Source: Xanthobacteraceae bacterium
GTDB lineage: Bacteria > Pseudomonadota > Alphaproteobacteria > Rhizobiales > Xanthobacteraceae
Reading direction: 5' to 3'
Assembly: GCA_023954195.1 (NCBI GenBank)
Contig: JAMLIK010000005.1
Location: 62,001-126,000, forward strand
DNA: 64,000 nucleotides
Both the position numbers and the translations under genes were made by a program. Of this stretch, positions 56,701 through 64,000 are shown in pieces (position 1 is the stretch's first letter; each line of letters opens with the position of its first letter). The notes below the pieces were generated by a model. It did not search any database, had not been told where the DNA came from, and saw only the letters and a program-made list of their open reading frames with translations.

Positions 56701-57189
56701 GGCGCGCTCCATCATGTCGTTCTGGTCGCGATCGTCGAGCACCGCGAAGCGCGCCGGCACGTTGGCCTCGAACGGAAACTGTTGCAGCAGTCTTGTGCAG
56801 AGCGCGTGAATGGTCTGCACCTTGAGCCCGCCCGGCGTTTCCAGCGCGCAGGCGAACAGTTCACGGGCGCGCTCGCGAATTTTCGCGGAAGGCTGCGCCG
56901 CGCCGACGGCGAGGATCGCGGCATCGAGCGCGGCGTCGTCGAGCCTCACCCAGCGGCCCAGCGTCTCGAACACCCGCTGCGCCATGTTGGCGGCGGCGGC
57001 CTTGGTGAAGGTAATGCAGAGAATTTTTTCCGGCGCAACGCCGCTGAGCAGCAGCCGGATTACCCGGCTGACGAGAACGTGGGTCTTGCCGGCGCCGGCG
57101 TTGGCGGCGACGAAGGCCGACGTCGCCGGATCGGACGCCCTCGCCTGCGCCTCGCGCACCGCCGGCGGAATCTCGCGGCGCGCGCTCAT
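53707..57189 (-). CDS. addA: Double-strand break repair helicase-nuclease AddA
   Basis: The 1160-residue subunit has a UvrD-type helicase core: P-loop 'AANAGAGKTHVLVSRVIRLL' near 28, 'ILCITFTKAAAANMAQRV' (motif Ia), the DEAQD box in 'VDHVLIDEAQDTSPRQWDI' near 400, and 'DEYRRLLYVAMTRAADRLIV' (motif VI) near 865. The C-terminal nuclease domain has 'TVLIVDYKTDHAPPARPEQ' near 1098. ATG 57189 overlaps the addB stop (ATGA). AddAB is the RecBCD counterpart of alphaproteobacteria. Confidence 0.95.
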   Translation of the reverse strand: MSARREIPPAVREAQARASDPATSAFVAANAGAGKTHVLVSRVIRLLLSGVAPEKILCITFTKAAAANMAQRVFETLGRWVRLDDAALDAAILAVGAAQPSAKIRERARELFACALETPGGLKVQTIHALCTRLLQQFPFEANVPARFAVLDDRDQNDMMERANLAVLLQASNAPDSGVGRALATAMAYAADVTFKEVVREACLSREHFLAWADQNGGLEAARAQLARALGVTADDRLADIERDIVDGPHLPRARWKDIAAILMTGSKNDHGQADRLLTALDLKGDTQLETYFSVFLTKDLEPRKSLLTKKLGDAQPGLLQTLIDEAVRLAGLLEKRRAVIQRDRTEALLTIASAVAAHYRAEKQQRGLLDYDDLIDKTLAMLTNVSSGWVHYKLDRGVDHVLIDEAQDTSPRQWDIIDRIIAEFTAGEGARDGVKRTIFAVGDEKQSIFSFQGAAPREFDHRRRALERRFTHAGLRFAPVSFTYSFRSGPTILNAVDQVFHDAAIYKSIHAIDNGYPIHEALADAGPSLIDLWGLEKPDERPDIEGWQAPFDAVSETSPQVKLARRVQAEIAALIGNATMTGPADARRRLSYGDILVLVRRREKTFNAVIQALKYAGIPVAGADRLKLTEHVAVIDLMALADALLLPRDDLALAVALKSPLFGLDDDDLLKIAPNRKGSLRAALALGAASDGKLKAAHDRLARCDDHARSRTPFAFYAWLLGGDGGRGRILKRLGPEANDALDEFLDLALNYERKAPATLQGFMAWLRAADTDVKRDMDIGRDEVRVMTVHGAKGLEASVVFMVDTTTSPSDTQRLRLIRVPQGNADPHGVSVNVWAGGKADDPAAVAAARATMLADTEDEYRRLLYVAMTRAADRLIVGGCQPGNRTAVRENSWYDLIAKGLAASDLQCEEIPTAFGPVKRYIRPGDAHETPSPSSPPEAASAVSLPPWLRAPAPADARADRVVRPSDADAGVAHGVRGNEPRERARARGTLAHRLLQSLPDVAPARRGEAARRYLARAARDWSIEARNALAARVLALLDDPRFAAVFAPGSRAEVSIAGRLPRPRGGRLIVSGQIDRLVIGDDTVLIVDYKTDHAPPARPEQAPPGYVRQLALYRAVLAGLYPARRVRVALLWTETLDMMELPAPALDAGLASELAR

Positions 57190-60100
57190 GCCTCGCCCCC
57201 GTCGTCGCCGCCGGCGGCCGACCATTCCTTGACGCGGGCAAGGTCGTCATAGCGGCCATAGCGGTTGGCCCACATCGACAGGTTGAGCGAGGTGTAGCCC
57301 TGCGCCTCGTCGTCGAAGCGACGGACCAGCGCTTCCAGTTTCCGTAGCGCCTCGTCGGCGCCGTCGTCCGGCAATTGCGGCTCGTCGCCGCGATTGATCT
57401 TCAGTTCGACCGACCTCTCCTCGCCCGGCGGCGTGTTGCCGCTGAGGCGGATATAAAGCAACTCGCTGACGGAGGCGCCGGCTGGGATGCCCTCGAAGCC
57501 GCCTTGCCGCAGGATCGCGGCTTCCAGCGTCAGTTGCGGCGACAGCCCCATCCGCACCTGCTTGCCGGTCGGCGGCATGCCGGTCTTGTAGTCGAGCAGC
57601 GCGAAGCTGCGGTCGGCGCGGTGCTCGATGCGGTCGGCGCGCGCCGACAGCGTGAAAACGCGGCCGTCGTCGAGATGGATTTTGGTCTCGCCGCGAATTT
57701 CCGCATCCAGGCGCGCGACCTCGCCCCGCCGCTGGCGCTCCCATCCCGCGAACCATCCGGCAATGCGCAGGAAGCGCGGCCACCACAGCGCGCGCGCCTC
57801 GGGCCGCTCCATCAGCGCGGCGAAACGGTCGGCGCCGAAGCCGCACAGCGCGGCCTCGATATCGTCGGGCAAGGCGCGCGCGAAGCGCCGCGAAAAGTCG
57901 CCGAGCGCAGCGTGGATCGCCGAGCCGCGATCCGCGGCGGTCAGCGGCATGTCGACGGGGTCGAGCGGCGTCAGTTGCAGGATGCGTTTGGCGAAAATGG
58001 TGTAGGGATCGCGCAGCCAGTCCTCGATCTCGGTCACCGACATCGCCAGCGGCCGCAGCGCGCGCGGCGGTTTTGGCGCGGGTTGCGCGATCGGCTTCAC
58101 GGCATCGGGGCGGTCGAGCGCGGCGGCGTAATGCAGGTAGGTCGCGCCGGCCTCCCTCGCCTTGCCCCAGGCGTCGGCCCCGGCGGTGGCTTCCAGGCGA
58201 TGCAGGAAGCGCGAAGCGACCGTCGGCGCGCCGCCGGATTTTTCCGCGTGGCTGAGGATCACCTCGCGGCTGCCCAGCAGTTGCGTGAAGTCATGAGCCG
58301 AGAGGCCGATGCGGCGCTCCGGCAAATCAAGCCCGAGCTGGGCGCGCATCGGCCGGCTCAGCCACGGATCGATGCGCGGCGCCGGCGGCCAGGTGCCTTC
58401 GATCAAGCCGCCGAAAATGACGCGGTCGTGTTGCGTCAGGCGCGCCTCCAGCAGGCCGTAGATACGCAGGGTTGCGTCGGCGGCGAGCGGCTGCCGCGCC
58501 ACGCGGTCACCGAGCGCGGTCTGGAACACCTCGGCATATTCGCGTGGCGGCACCGGCAACCCGCTCGGCACGGCTTTGCCATCGGCGCTTGCGCCCGACA
58601 CGTCGTCGAACGCGGCGAGCAGCGCGCGGCCGTCATTGTCGTCGAACGCCGGCATCGCGCCGGTGTCGTCGGCCGCAAGCCGCGTCAGCGCGGCGCGGTG
58701 CTTTGCTGCGAGAACGGCGAAGTCGGGCTCCCGGCCGGCGTTTTCCAGCGGCTCCAGCGCGGCGGCGAGCGCGGCGATCAAGTCGGCGGCGGCGGCGAGA
58801 TCGGCGTCCGGCAATTTGGCGCGCGGCTCGCTGGCGTGAATCGCGGAGTCCTCTTTGCGGTTGAATTTTTGCAACTCGGCGCGGAACGTCGCGAAGTCGC
58901 GCGCGAGCCCGGCGCTGCCGGCGGCGGGACGGGTGCCGCGCAACAGCGCCAGTTCCAGAGCCTCGACGGCGTTACCCCACCCGCCTTGCGCGCGTCCCAG
59001 GCGAAACAACGGATGCTTGAGCAGCGCCAGCAGGGTCGGCGGCTCCAGTCCCTCGCAGGCGGCGCGCGCTGTGAGTCGCGCGAGAATTCCGGCCGGGGTG
59101 TCGAGCAGCGGATCGCCGCCGGAATCGTCGTAAGCCAGTTGCCAACGATCGAGCGCCGCCATCACCCGGCGCGCCAGCGCGCGGTCCGGCGTCACCAGCG
59201 CCGCCGACAGGTTCAGTTCGCGCGCCTGCCGCATCGCCACCGCGATCGCCAGCGCCTCCATATCGGGGTTGGGCGCTTCGATCACGGCGAGCCCGATCGC
59301 CGCATCGGCGATCCGCCGCGCCACTTCCGGCTCGGCCAGGCGATGATGCCATTGCCCGGTGGCGCTGGCCGGCCGCATCGCTTCCGACGCCAGCACCTCG
59401 CGGCCATGCGGCGCGGGCGCGCCCAGTTGCACGACATCGCGGCGTTCGATGCCGAACCGCGCCAGCAGGCCGTGCAGCGCGAACTGCGGATGGTTCGATG
59501 CCGGCGCGATCTCGGTGTGGCCGCCAATGCCATGCCAGGCTTCGTCGTCGAGGTCGATATCGAGGCCCGGCAGCACCACCGCGCCGCGCGGAAGCCGGGC
59601 GATGGCGTGCAGCAGTTTCGCCGTCGCCGGCATCGATCCGGTGGAGCCGGCGGCGATCACCGGCGCGTCCGGATGCGCCTTCAGCCGCTCCGCCTCGGCG
59701 GCGATCAGAAGGTCGCGGCGAATCGCGGGCTCGACGCTGCCGCTGGCCTCCAGATAGGCCGGCCATATCTCGCGCGCGATTTTCAGAAAATCCAGCGACA
59801 GCTTCCAATAGTCGTCGAGCGCGTCGGGCACGAGGCCGTCGAGCGCGCGCCAATCGACGCCGCGCGTCGCCATGTCGTCCATCAGCCGCGCCAGATCGGC
59901 TGAGAGCGCGAGCGTGGCGGCGGGGCCGCCCACCACCAGCGGCGCGACCAGCGGACTGGTCGGCCGCAATTGCCGCGCCCAGGCGCCGACCAGCCGCGCC
60001 AGCGTCAGCCGCCGTTGCAACCCGTCGAGCGCCGGCGGCAGATCGAACGCATCGCGAATGTCGCTGTCGGCGAACGCGCCCTCGTCCTCGTCGACGTCGC

Positions 60101-60326
60101 CGAGCGTGACGATGCGCGGCAGCACCGCGGCGTCGAGGTCGAGCACGTCGAGGAAGACGTCGCGGGCGAGGCGCGTGGCGCGGCGCGTCGGCAGGTACAG
60201 CGTGACCGTGGCCAGCCGCTCCGGATGACGGCGCGCGTGAAAACCGTCGATCAGCCGGCCGTCCACCAGCGCCGCGATCAGCGTGTGCAGGAACGGCGCG
60301 GAGGCGGGAATGTTGAAGACGTGCAT
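57186..60326 (-). CDS. addB: Double-strand break repair protein AddB
   Basis: The 1046-residue partner of AddA starts 'MHVFNIPASAPFLHTLIAAL', typical of alphaproteobacterial AddB. 'LYLPTRRATRLARDVFLDVL' near 48 stands where a helicase motif would be, but no clear Walker A lysine is seen, consistent with a non-motor helicase fold. The C-terminal nuclease has 'RSFALLDYKTGMPPTGKQVR' near 910. It overlaps addA (ATGA), and the murU gene lies 74 bases upstream. Confidence 0.93.
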   Translation of the reverse strand: MHVFNIPASAPFLHTLIAALVDGRLIDGFHARRHPERLATVTLYLPTRRATRLARDVFLDVLDLDAAVLPRIVTLGDVDEDEGAFADSDIRDAFDLPPALDGLQRRLTLARLVGAWARQLRPTSPLVAPLVVGGPAATLALSADLARLMDDMATRGVDWRALDGLVPDALDDYWKLSLDFLKIAREIWPAYLEASGSVEPAIRRDLLIAAEAERLKAHPDAPVIAAGSTGSMPATAKLLHAIARLPRGAVVLPGLDIDLDDEAWHGIGGHTEIAPASNHPQFALHGLLARFGIERRDVVQLGAPAPHGREVLASEAMRPASATGQWHHRLAEPEVARRIADAAIGLAVIEAPNPDMEALAIAVAMRQARELNLSAALVTPDRALARRVMAALDRWQLAYDDSGGDPLLDTPAGILARLTARAACEGLEPPTLLALLKHPLFRLGRAQGGWGNAVEALELALLRGTRPAAGSAGLARDFATFRAELQKFNRKEDSAIHASEPRAKLPDADLAAAADLIAALAAALEPLENAGREPDFAVLAAKHRAALTRLAADDTGAMPAFDDNDGRALLAAFDDVSGASADGKAVPSGLPVPPREYAEVFQTALGDRVARQPLAADATLRIYGLLEARLTQHDRVIFGGLIEGTWPPAPRIDPWLSRPMRAQLGLDLPERRIGLSAHDFTQLLGSREVILSHAEKSGGAPTVASRFLHRLEATAGADAWGKAREAGATYLHYAAALDRPDAVKPIAQPAPKPPRALRPLAMSVTEIEDWLRDPYTIFAKRILQLTPLDPVDMPLTAADRGSAIHAALGDFSRRFARALPDDIEAALCGFGADRFAALMERPEARALWWPRFLRIAGWFAGWERQRRGEVARLDAEIRGETKIHLDDGRVFTLSARADRIEHRADRSFALLDYKTGMPPTGKQVRMGLSPQLTLEAAILRQGGFEGIPAGASVSELLYIRLSGNTPPGEERSVELKINRGDEPQLPDDGADEALRKLEALVRRFDDEAQGYTSLNLSMWANRYGRYDDLARVKEWSAAGGDDGGEA

Positions 60327-60400
60327 GGGCGACCTGATTTGAGAATCAGATTACCCCATGGCAAGGGTGCGATCACAGCGGGAAATCACTCGGGCCGGAG

Positions 60401-61123
60401 TCACGCCGCGCTGGCGAGAAACGCCCGTTCCGCCGCCTCCACCGCGTCGGGCGTGCCGACATGCATCCACAACCCGTCAAGCCGCAGGCCGAACAGCCGC
60501 CCCCGCGCGCCGGCGCGGTCGAACAGTTTCGTCAGCGCGAATTCGCCCGCCGGCGCGCCGGCGAAGATCGCCGGCGCCAGGATGGCGACGCCGGCATAGA
60601 CGAACGGCACCACCTCGCGCTCGGCGCGCCGGCGCAAGCTGCCGTCCGGCAGCATGGCGTAATCGCCGCTGCCGGTGTAGCCGATGCTGCCGGCGGTCGG
60701 CGCCATCAAGAGCAGGATGTCCATCCGCGCCGGATCGAAGGCGTCGGCGAGCCGCGAAAGGTTCGGCTGCGCGCCGTCGATCCACAGCGTGTCGGCGTTG
60801 AGATGGAAGAACGGCGCGTCGCCGAGCAGCGGCAGCGCCTTCACCACGCCGCCGCCGGTGCCGAGCACGGCGTCGCGCTCGTCCGAGATGGTGATGCGCG
60901 GTTGTGCCCGCGCGGCGGTGTGATCGATGATCTGGTCCGGCAAATAATGCACGTTGACGACGGCGTCGGCGATGCCGAAGTCGGCGAGCTTGTCGAGGAC
61001 GTGGTCGAGCAGCGCCCGCCCGGCCACCGGCACCAGCGGCTTGGGCATCCGCTCGGTCAGGGGCCGCATCCGGGTGCCGAACCCGGCGGCGAGGACCATG
61101 GCTTTGGTGGGGCGGGTCGGCAT
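60401..61123 (-). CDS. murU: MurU-like nucleotidyltransferase (N-acetylmuramate-1-phosphate uridylyltransferase)
   Basis: The 240-residue enzyme has the sugar-nucleotidyltransferase start 'AMVLAAGFGTRMRPLTERMP' with 'KPLVPVAGRALLDHVL', 'GTGGGVVKALPLLGDAPFFH' near 90 and 'LNADTLWIDG' near 110. Short length and the nearby AmgK fusion fit MurU, which makes UDP-MurNAc from MurNAc-1-P in peptidoglycan recycling. A mannose-1-phosphate guanylyltransferase is the alternative. ATG 61123 is the family start; a longer frame reads into a repeat. Confidence 0.8.
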   Translation of the reverse strand: MPTRPTKAMVLAAGFGTRMRPLTERMPKPLVPVAGRALLDHVLDKLADFGIADAVVNVHYLPDQIIDHTAARAQPRITISDERDAVLGTGGGVVKALPLLGDAPFFHLNADTLWIDGAQPNLSRLADAFDPARMDILLLMAPTAGSIGYTGSGDYAMLPDGSLRRRAEREVVPFVYAGVAILAPAIFAGAPAGEFALTKLFDRAGARGRLFGLRLDGLWMHVGTPDAVEAAERAFLASAA

Positions 61124-61210
61124 GCTGGAATATCCTGGGTAATAGGCGGTAACAGAATCAATTGCGACGATGCTAGAGCGGATCGCATTTTGATAGAAGC
61201 ACCACGGGGT

Positions 61211-61285
61211 GTCATTGCCGGGCTTGACCCGGCAATCCATCATTTTTCAAGCCAGATGGATGCCCGGATCAAGTCCGGGCATGAC
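61211..61285. repeat. Inverted-repeat element, 'GTCATTGCC...GGGCATGAC' type, copy 2
   Basis: It starts GTCATTGCCGGGCTTGACCC and ends CAAGTCCGGGCATGAC. Its reverse complement matches 24951-25024 nearly base for base, differing at a few positions around the loop. Confidence 0.85.
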
Positions 61286-61365
61286 ACGGGGTGATTCCGT
61301 CCGAACGCAACATGCTTGAGCATAATCGTCGCCTTGGATGACGGCACTATGACGGGCGGGCCGCG

Positions 61366-61683
61366 TCAGACCTCGGCGGGATGCTCCGCGTGCCGCGCCT
61401 TCTTCTTGTCGCCCGGCCTGAGAAAGTTGACGCCAATCTGGTCGCCGTTCATCCAGGCCAGTTCGCAGCGTCGATAGGCCAGGCCGGTCGAGGACAACAG
61501 CAGGAAGAATTCCTTGAGGTGCAGGCCCTCCATCGCACCCACGACAGTGAGCTTGGCGCCGGTTTCGGAGACGTCTTCCATGGTGCAGTCGCGATGCCAG
61601 GTGCCGTCGATGCCCATCATGCGGGCGTTGAAGCCGCGCTCGAAGGTGATGCGTTCGCCGGCTCGCCGCTGTTCCGCCGCCAT
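61366..61683 (-). CDS. PilZ domain protein
   Basis: The 105-residue protein is a single PilZ domain: 'RRAGERITFERGFNARMMGI' supplies the arginine-rich N-terminal motif, 'CTMEDVSETGAKLTV' the D/N-x-S-x-x-G motif near 44, and 'CELAWMNGDQIGVNFL' the third conserved strand. PilZ domains often bind cyclic di-GMP; the arginine motif here is looser than in proven binders. It stands between murU and the TsaE-AmgK fusion, on the same strand but with clear gaps. Confidence 0.85.
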   Translation of the reverse strand: MAAEQRRAGERITFERGFNARMMGIDGTWHRDCTMEDVSETGAKLTVVGAMEGLHLKEFFLLLSSTGLAYRRCELAWMNGDQIGVNFLRPGDKKKARHAEHPAEV

Positions 61684-61749
61684 GTGTTTCCCTGGAGGCC
61701 CGCTCCGATCTCACGGCATCAGGTTTAAACCGGGGCCGGCTAACAGAGG

Positions 61750-61860
61750 GTAAAAAGCGCCGGGAGTCCCGTTCCGATCAAATCGGAACGGGGATCTCGC
61801 TTGTTGTTTGACGCGTTTTCTTCACGCGAACCGGTATCCGTTTCGCTCGAAAACGCGATG
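61750..61860. repeat. Double hairpin downstream of the TsaE-AmgK gene
   Basis: Hairpin 1: perfect arms CCCGTTCCGAT (61768-61778) and ATCGGAACGGG (61782-61792). Hairpin 2: CGCGTTTTC (61812-61820) and GAAAACGCG (61849-61857). On the minus strand hairpin 1 is followed 11 bases later by TTTTT, so it may also terminate the upstream transcript. Confidence 0.65.
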
Positions 61861-61862
61861 TC

Positions 61863-63383
61863 TCAGGTCCGCGGCGGCGGCACATAGGCGGCGTACCAGC
61901 CGCGCACGGCGTCCAGCGCCGGGTGCGCCAGCGAGCGGTTGAGATAGGTCCAGATGCGCGGCTGGTGGCGCAGGTAGTGCGGCTTGCCGTCGCGCCGGTT
62001 GAGCCGGGCGAAGGTGCCGAGCAGGCGGGTGTTGCGCTGCGCCGACATCACCGCGTAGCTCTCGGCGAAGCCGGCGGCGTCGAAGCCGGGATCGGCGGCG
62101 CGGCGCGCCCCGACGTAGCGGGCGAACATCGCCAGTTCGAGCGGCTCCGGCACGTCGATGCGGGCATCCTGCAACAGCGACACCAGATCGTAGCTCGGCG
62201 GCCCCATCACCGTGTCCTGGAAGTCGATCACACCGACCTGGCCGATGCCGACGCGGTCCGCGAGCCAGATCAGGTTGGGCGAATGGAAGTCGCGCAGCGT
62301 CCAGGTTTCGTCGGCCGGCTGCCGCGCCAACAACGCCCGCCACAGCGCGATGAATTTTTCGCGCGCGGCGTCGCCGGGGTCGGCGTCACGGTCGGGCAAA
62401 TACCATTCCAGCATCAGCCCGATCTCGATCAGCATCGCCTCGATGTCGAAATCCGGAATGGTGTAGGTCGTTTGCGGCGTCAGCGGCAGGGTCGACGGCA
62501 ACGGCGTGTGATGCAGTTCCGCCAGCAGGTCGGTGGCGGCCTGGTAGCGTTCGGGGAGCGGTCGCGGCGGCGCGCCGCCGATCACGCCCTCGCTGCCGAG
62601 ATCCTCAAGAATGAGAAAGCCGTTGTCGAGGTCGGCGTGATAAATCGCCGGCGCCGACAGGCCCTGCCCGCGCAGGCCGTTGGCCACGGCCACGAACGGC
62701 CGCACGTCTTCCGCCAGATGCACCGCCGCGCTGTAGGACTTGCCGTGATAGAGCGCCGCGCCGTCGGGGCGTTTCGGCGCGTTCATCAGGATCACGGCGG
62801 CCTCGCCCTTGAACAGCCGGGCATAGGAGCGGGTCGAGGCGTCGCCCGCCATGCGCCGCCGCCGCGCGGACTCGTAGTCGGCGCGTCCCAGGAAACGCCG
62901 CAGCGCGGCCAGCCGCGCCACCTGCGCCGCCGCCCTGCCGTGGCCGGTGATCTCGGCGGCGCGCGCGGAAGCGCCGAGCGCCGGGCGATGGCTGAGGGCG
63001 ATGTCGATGCGGTCGGCGGGCAAGGCGCGCGCCGCGCGCTCCGGCCACTCGATCAGCGCGACGACGCCCTCCGGCAGCGGATCGAGGCCGATCTCCTCCA
63101 GTTCGCTCGCGTCCTCGATGCGGTAGAGGTCGGCATGCAGCAGCGGGAACGACGGCAGGTCGTAGGTCTGCGCCAGCGTGAAGGTCGGGCTCGGCACTTC
63201 CAGCGCGTCGTCGCCGGCGAGGTAACGGATGAGCGCGCGCGCCGCGGCGGTTTTTCCCGCGCCGAGATCGCCCGACAGCGTGATGACGTCGCCGGCGTTG
63301 ATGAGCAGCGCCAGGTCGGCCATCAGGTTGGCCGTCGCCGTCTCGTTGGCCAGCGCCACGGCGAATGTCGCGGGAGCCGTCAT
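61863..63383 (-). CDS. TsaE-AmgK fusion: tRNA t6A ATPase plus amino-sugar kinase
   Basis: The 506-residue protein joins two enzymes. Residues about 1-150 are TsaE, the ATPase of tRNA t6A37 synthesis, with P-loop 'LSGDLGAGKTAAARALIRYL' near 38, 'VPSPTFTLAQTYD' near 62 and 'LIEWPERA' near 108. Residues about 155-506 are an APH-type kinase, with 'GDASTRSYARLF' near 185, the catalytic 'WTLRDFHSPNLIWL' near 378 and 'VGVIDFQDTVMGPPSYDL' near 400, matching AmgK, which phosphorylates MurNAc/GlcNAc at the anomeric carbon. The ATG overlaps the histidine kinase stop (ATGA). Confidence 0.9.
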   Translation of the reverse strand: MTAPATFAVALANETATANLMADLALLINAGDVITLSGDLGAGKTAAARALIRYLAGDDALEVPSPTFTLAQTYDLPSFPLLHADLYRIEDASELEEIGLDPLPEGVVALIEWPERAARALPADRIDIALSHRPALGASARAAEITGHGRAAAQVARLAALRRFLGRADYESARRRRMAGDASTRSYARLFKGEAAVILMNAPKRPDGAALYHGKSYSAAVHLAEDVRPFVAVANGLRGQGLSAPAIYHADLDNGFLILEDLGSEGVIGGAPPRPLPERYQAATDLLAELHHTPLPSTLPLTPQTTYTIPDFDIEAMLIEIGLMLEWYLPDRDADPGDAAREKFIALWRALLARQPADETWTLRDFHSPNLIWLADRVGIGQVGVIDFQDTVMGPPSYDLVSLLQDARIDVPEPLELAMFARYVGARRAADPGFDAAGFAESYAVMSAQRNTRLLGTFARLNRRDGKPHYLRHQPRIWTYLNRSLAHPALDAVRGWYAAYVPPPRT

Positions 63384-64000
63384 TCGGCCGCGCTGCGATG
63401 AGCGGCCTGTTCGGCCGGAAACTCGCACGTCACCGTGGTGCCGCTGCCGACCGCCGAATCCACCCGCACCTTGCCGCCGTGCAATTCGACGAACGAGCGC
63501 ACCAGCGACAGTCCGAGCCCCGCGCCGCGATGCCGCGAGCCGTTGGAATGGCTCTCGAACCAGTCGAACACCTTGTCCTTGACCTCGACCGGAATACCGG
63601 GGCCGCGATCGCTGATCGCGAAAATGACGGCGTGATCGTTGCGCCGCGCGCTGAGCGTGATCGCGGAGTCCTGCGGCGCGAAGCCGACGGCATTGGCCAG
63701 CAGATTGTACAAGACCTGCACCACGCGGCGCTCGTCGCCGGTGAAATGGCCGATATCGGGATCGGCGTCGATGCGCAGCGCGATATGATCGCGCGCCAGC
63801 CGGTCCTGGATGCCCTCGGCGGCGGCGTCGATCGCCTTGCGGATATCGACCGGACCGAGATTGAGCGTCATCGCGCCGGCGTCGATGGTGGCGAGATCGA
63901 GGATGTTGTTGATGATCGCGAGCAGCGCGTTGGTCGAGGCGGTGATGTAGCCGAGATATTCGTCCTGCTTCATCGTCAGCGAGCCGGTCGCGGGATCGCT
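63380..64000 (-). CDS. Sensor histidine kinase, C-terminal part (runs off the window)
   Basis: At least 206 residues in frame to the window edge; the true start lies outside, since the frame stays open upstream of the first ATG at 63973. The visible part has the end of the dimerisation helices ('NNILDLATIDAGAMTL') and the ATPase domain: N box 'RRVVQVLYNLLANAVGFAPQ', G1 'ISDRGPGIPVEV' and G2 'RGAGLGLSLVRSFVELHGGK'. The phospho-acceptor histidine is not in the window. Its TGA overlaps the TsaE-AmgK start. Confidence 0.92.
   Translation of the reverse strand, partial: SDPATGSLTMKQDEYLGYITASTNALLAIINNILDLATIDAGAMTLNLGPVDIRKAIDAAAEGIQDRLARDHIALRIDADPDIGHFTGDERRVVQVLYNLLANAVGFAPQDSAITLSARRNDHAVIFAISDRGPGIPVEVKDKVFDWFESHSNGSRHRGAGLGLSLVRSFVELHGGKVRVDSAVGSGTTVTCEFPAEQAAHRSAAE

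Noticed and set aside
53899-57252. Open frame of 1117 codons on the plus strand across addA
   Set aside because: It lies antisense to AddA, whose helicase and nuclease motifs are clear. High GC at third positions leaves the opposite strand free of stops; the translation is His/Arg/Gln-rich without any family motif.
57375-59903. Open frame of 842 codons on the plus strand across addB
   Set aside because: It is antisense to addB and shows the same low-quality composition.
61124-61243. N-terminal extension of murU by 40 residues
   Set aside because: The extension reads out of the repeat at 61211-61285 and lacks conservation features; the family start is at 61123.

Overview
This window reads as chromosome of a GC-rich alphaproteobacterium of the Bradyrhizobium/Rhodopseudomonas/Nitrobacter group (Nitrobacteraceae). 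The evidence is the set of Rhizobiales-type neighbourhoods (aroA-cmk-rpsA, trpF-trpB-trpA-accD-folC, addB-addA, TsaE-AmgK with MurU), an acidic FYDLN-type protein, and the many short palindromic repeats of the kinds common in this group. The genus cannot be fixed from the sequence alone.

Positions 1 to about 18,110 are accessory. They start with a DUF1800 gene coupled to a probable DUF1501 gene that runs off the window. Next comes a decayed, visibly AT-richer stretch (about 1.5-7.4 kb) with two unrelated broken IS5-family transposases, a trace of an IS3 OrfA, a GSCFA protein, a small helical-repeat protein and a SAM methyltransferase. A secreted orphan protein follows at 7.4-8.4 kb. A surface-polysaccharide locus fills 9.0-18.1 kb. 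One arm runs leftward (small coiled-coil protein, large glycosyltransferase, polysaccharide deacetylase). The other runs rightward (wecB, wecC, GT2-GT4 double glycosyltransferase). WecB and WecC make UDP-ManNAcA; both big transferases carry a tandem N-terminal module of the same kind.

From 18.1 kb onward the genes are core. 18.1-30.3 kb holds the SRP and ribosome/tRNA maturation genes (rimM, rpsP, ffh, ftsY, trmD, rplS) with dapF, mtaB, a pseudouridine synthase, yciB/ispZ and leuC. 30.5-40.5 kb holds mixed metabolism (MFS exporter, P450, TerB-like, SDR, glutamine amidotransferase, enoyl-CoA hydratase, YggT, YggU, folD, CoA transferase) and a first tRNA-Ala. A second tRNA-Ala lies at 40.8 kb. 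41-53.6 kb holds aroA-cmk-rpsA, then folC-accD-trpA-trpB-trpF-lapA-ihfB-sppA on the opposite strand, then trxA. 53.7-64 kb holds addA/addB, murU, a PilZ protein, a TsaE-AmgK fusion and the C-terminal end of a histidine kinase.

The most interesting large-scale signal is that two well-known gene orders are broken in a way that simple inversions explain: ffh-rpsP-rimM is turned away from trmD-rplS, and the sppA...folC block is turned relative to rpsA. At small scale, palindromic repeats form the end of dapF and the leader of mtaB, sit beside both tRNA-Ala genes, and occur as a near-identical pair of about 75 bp in opposite orientation 36 kb apart. I saw no CRISPR array, prophage, rRNA, or clear new defence system.
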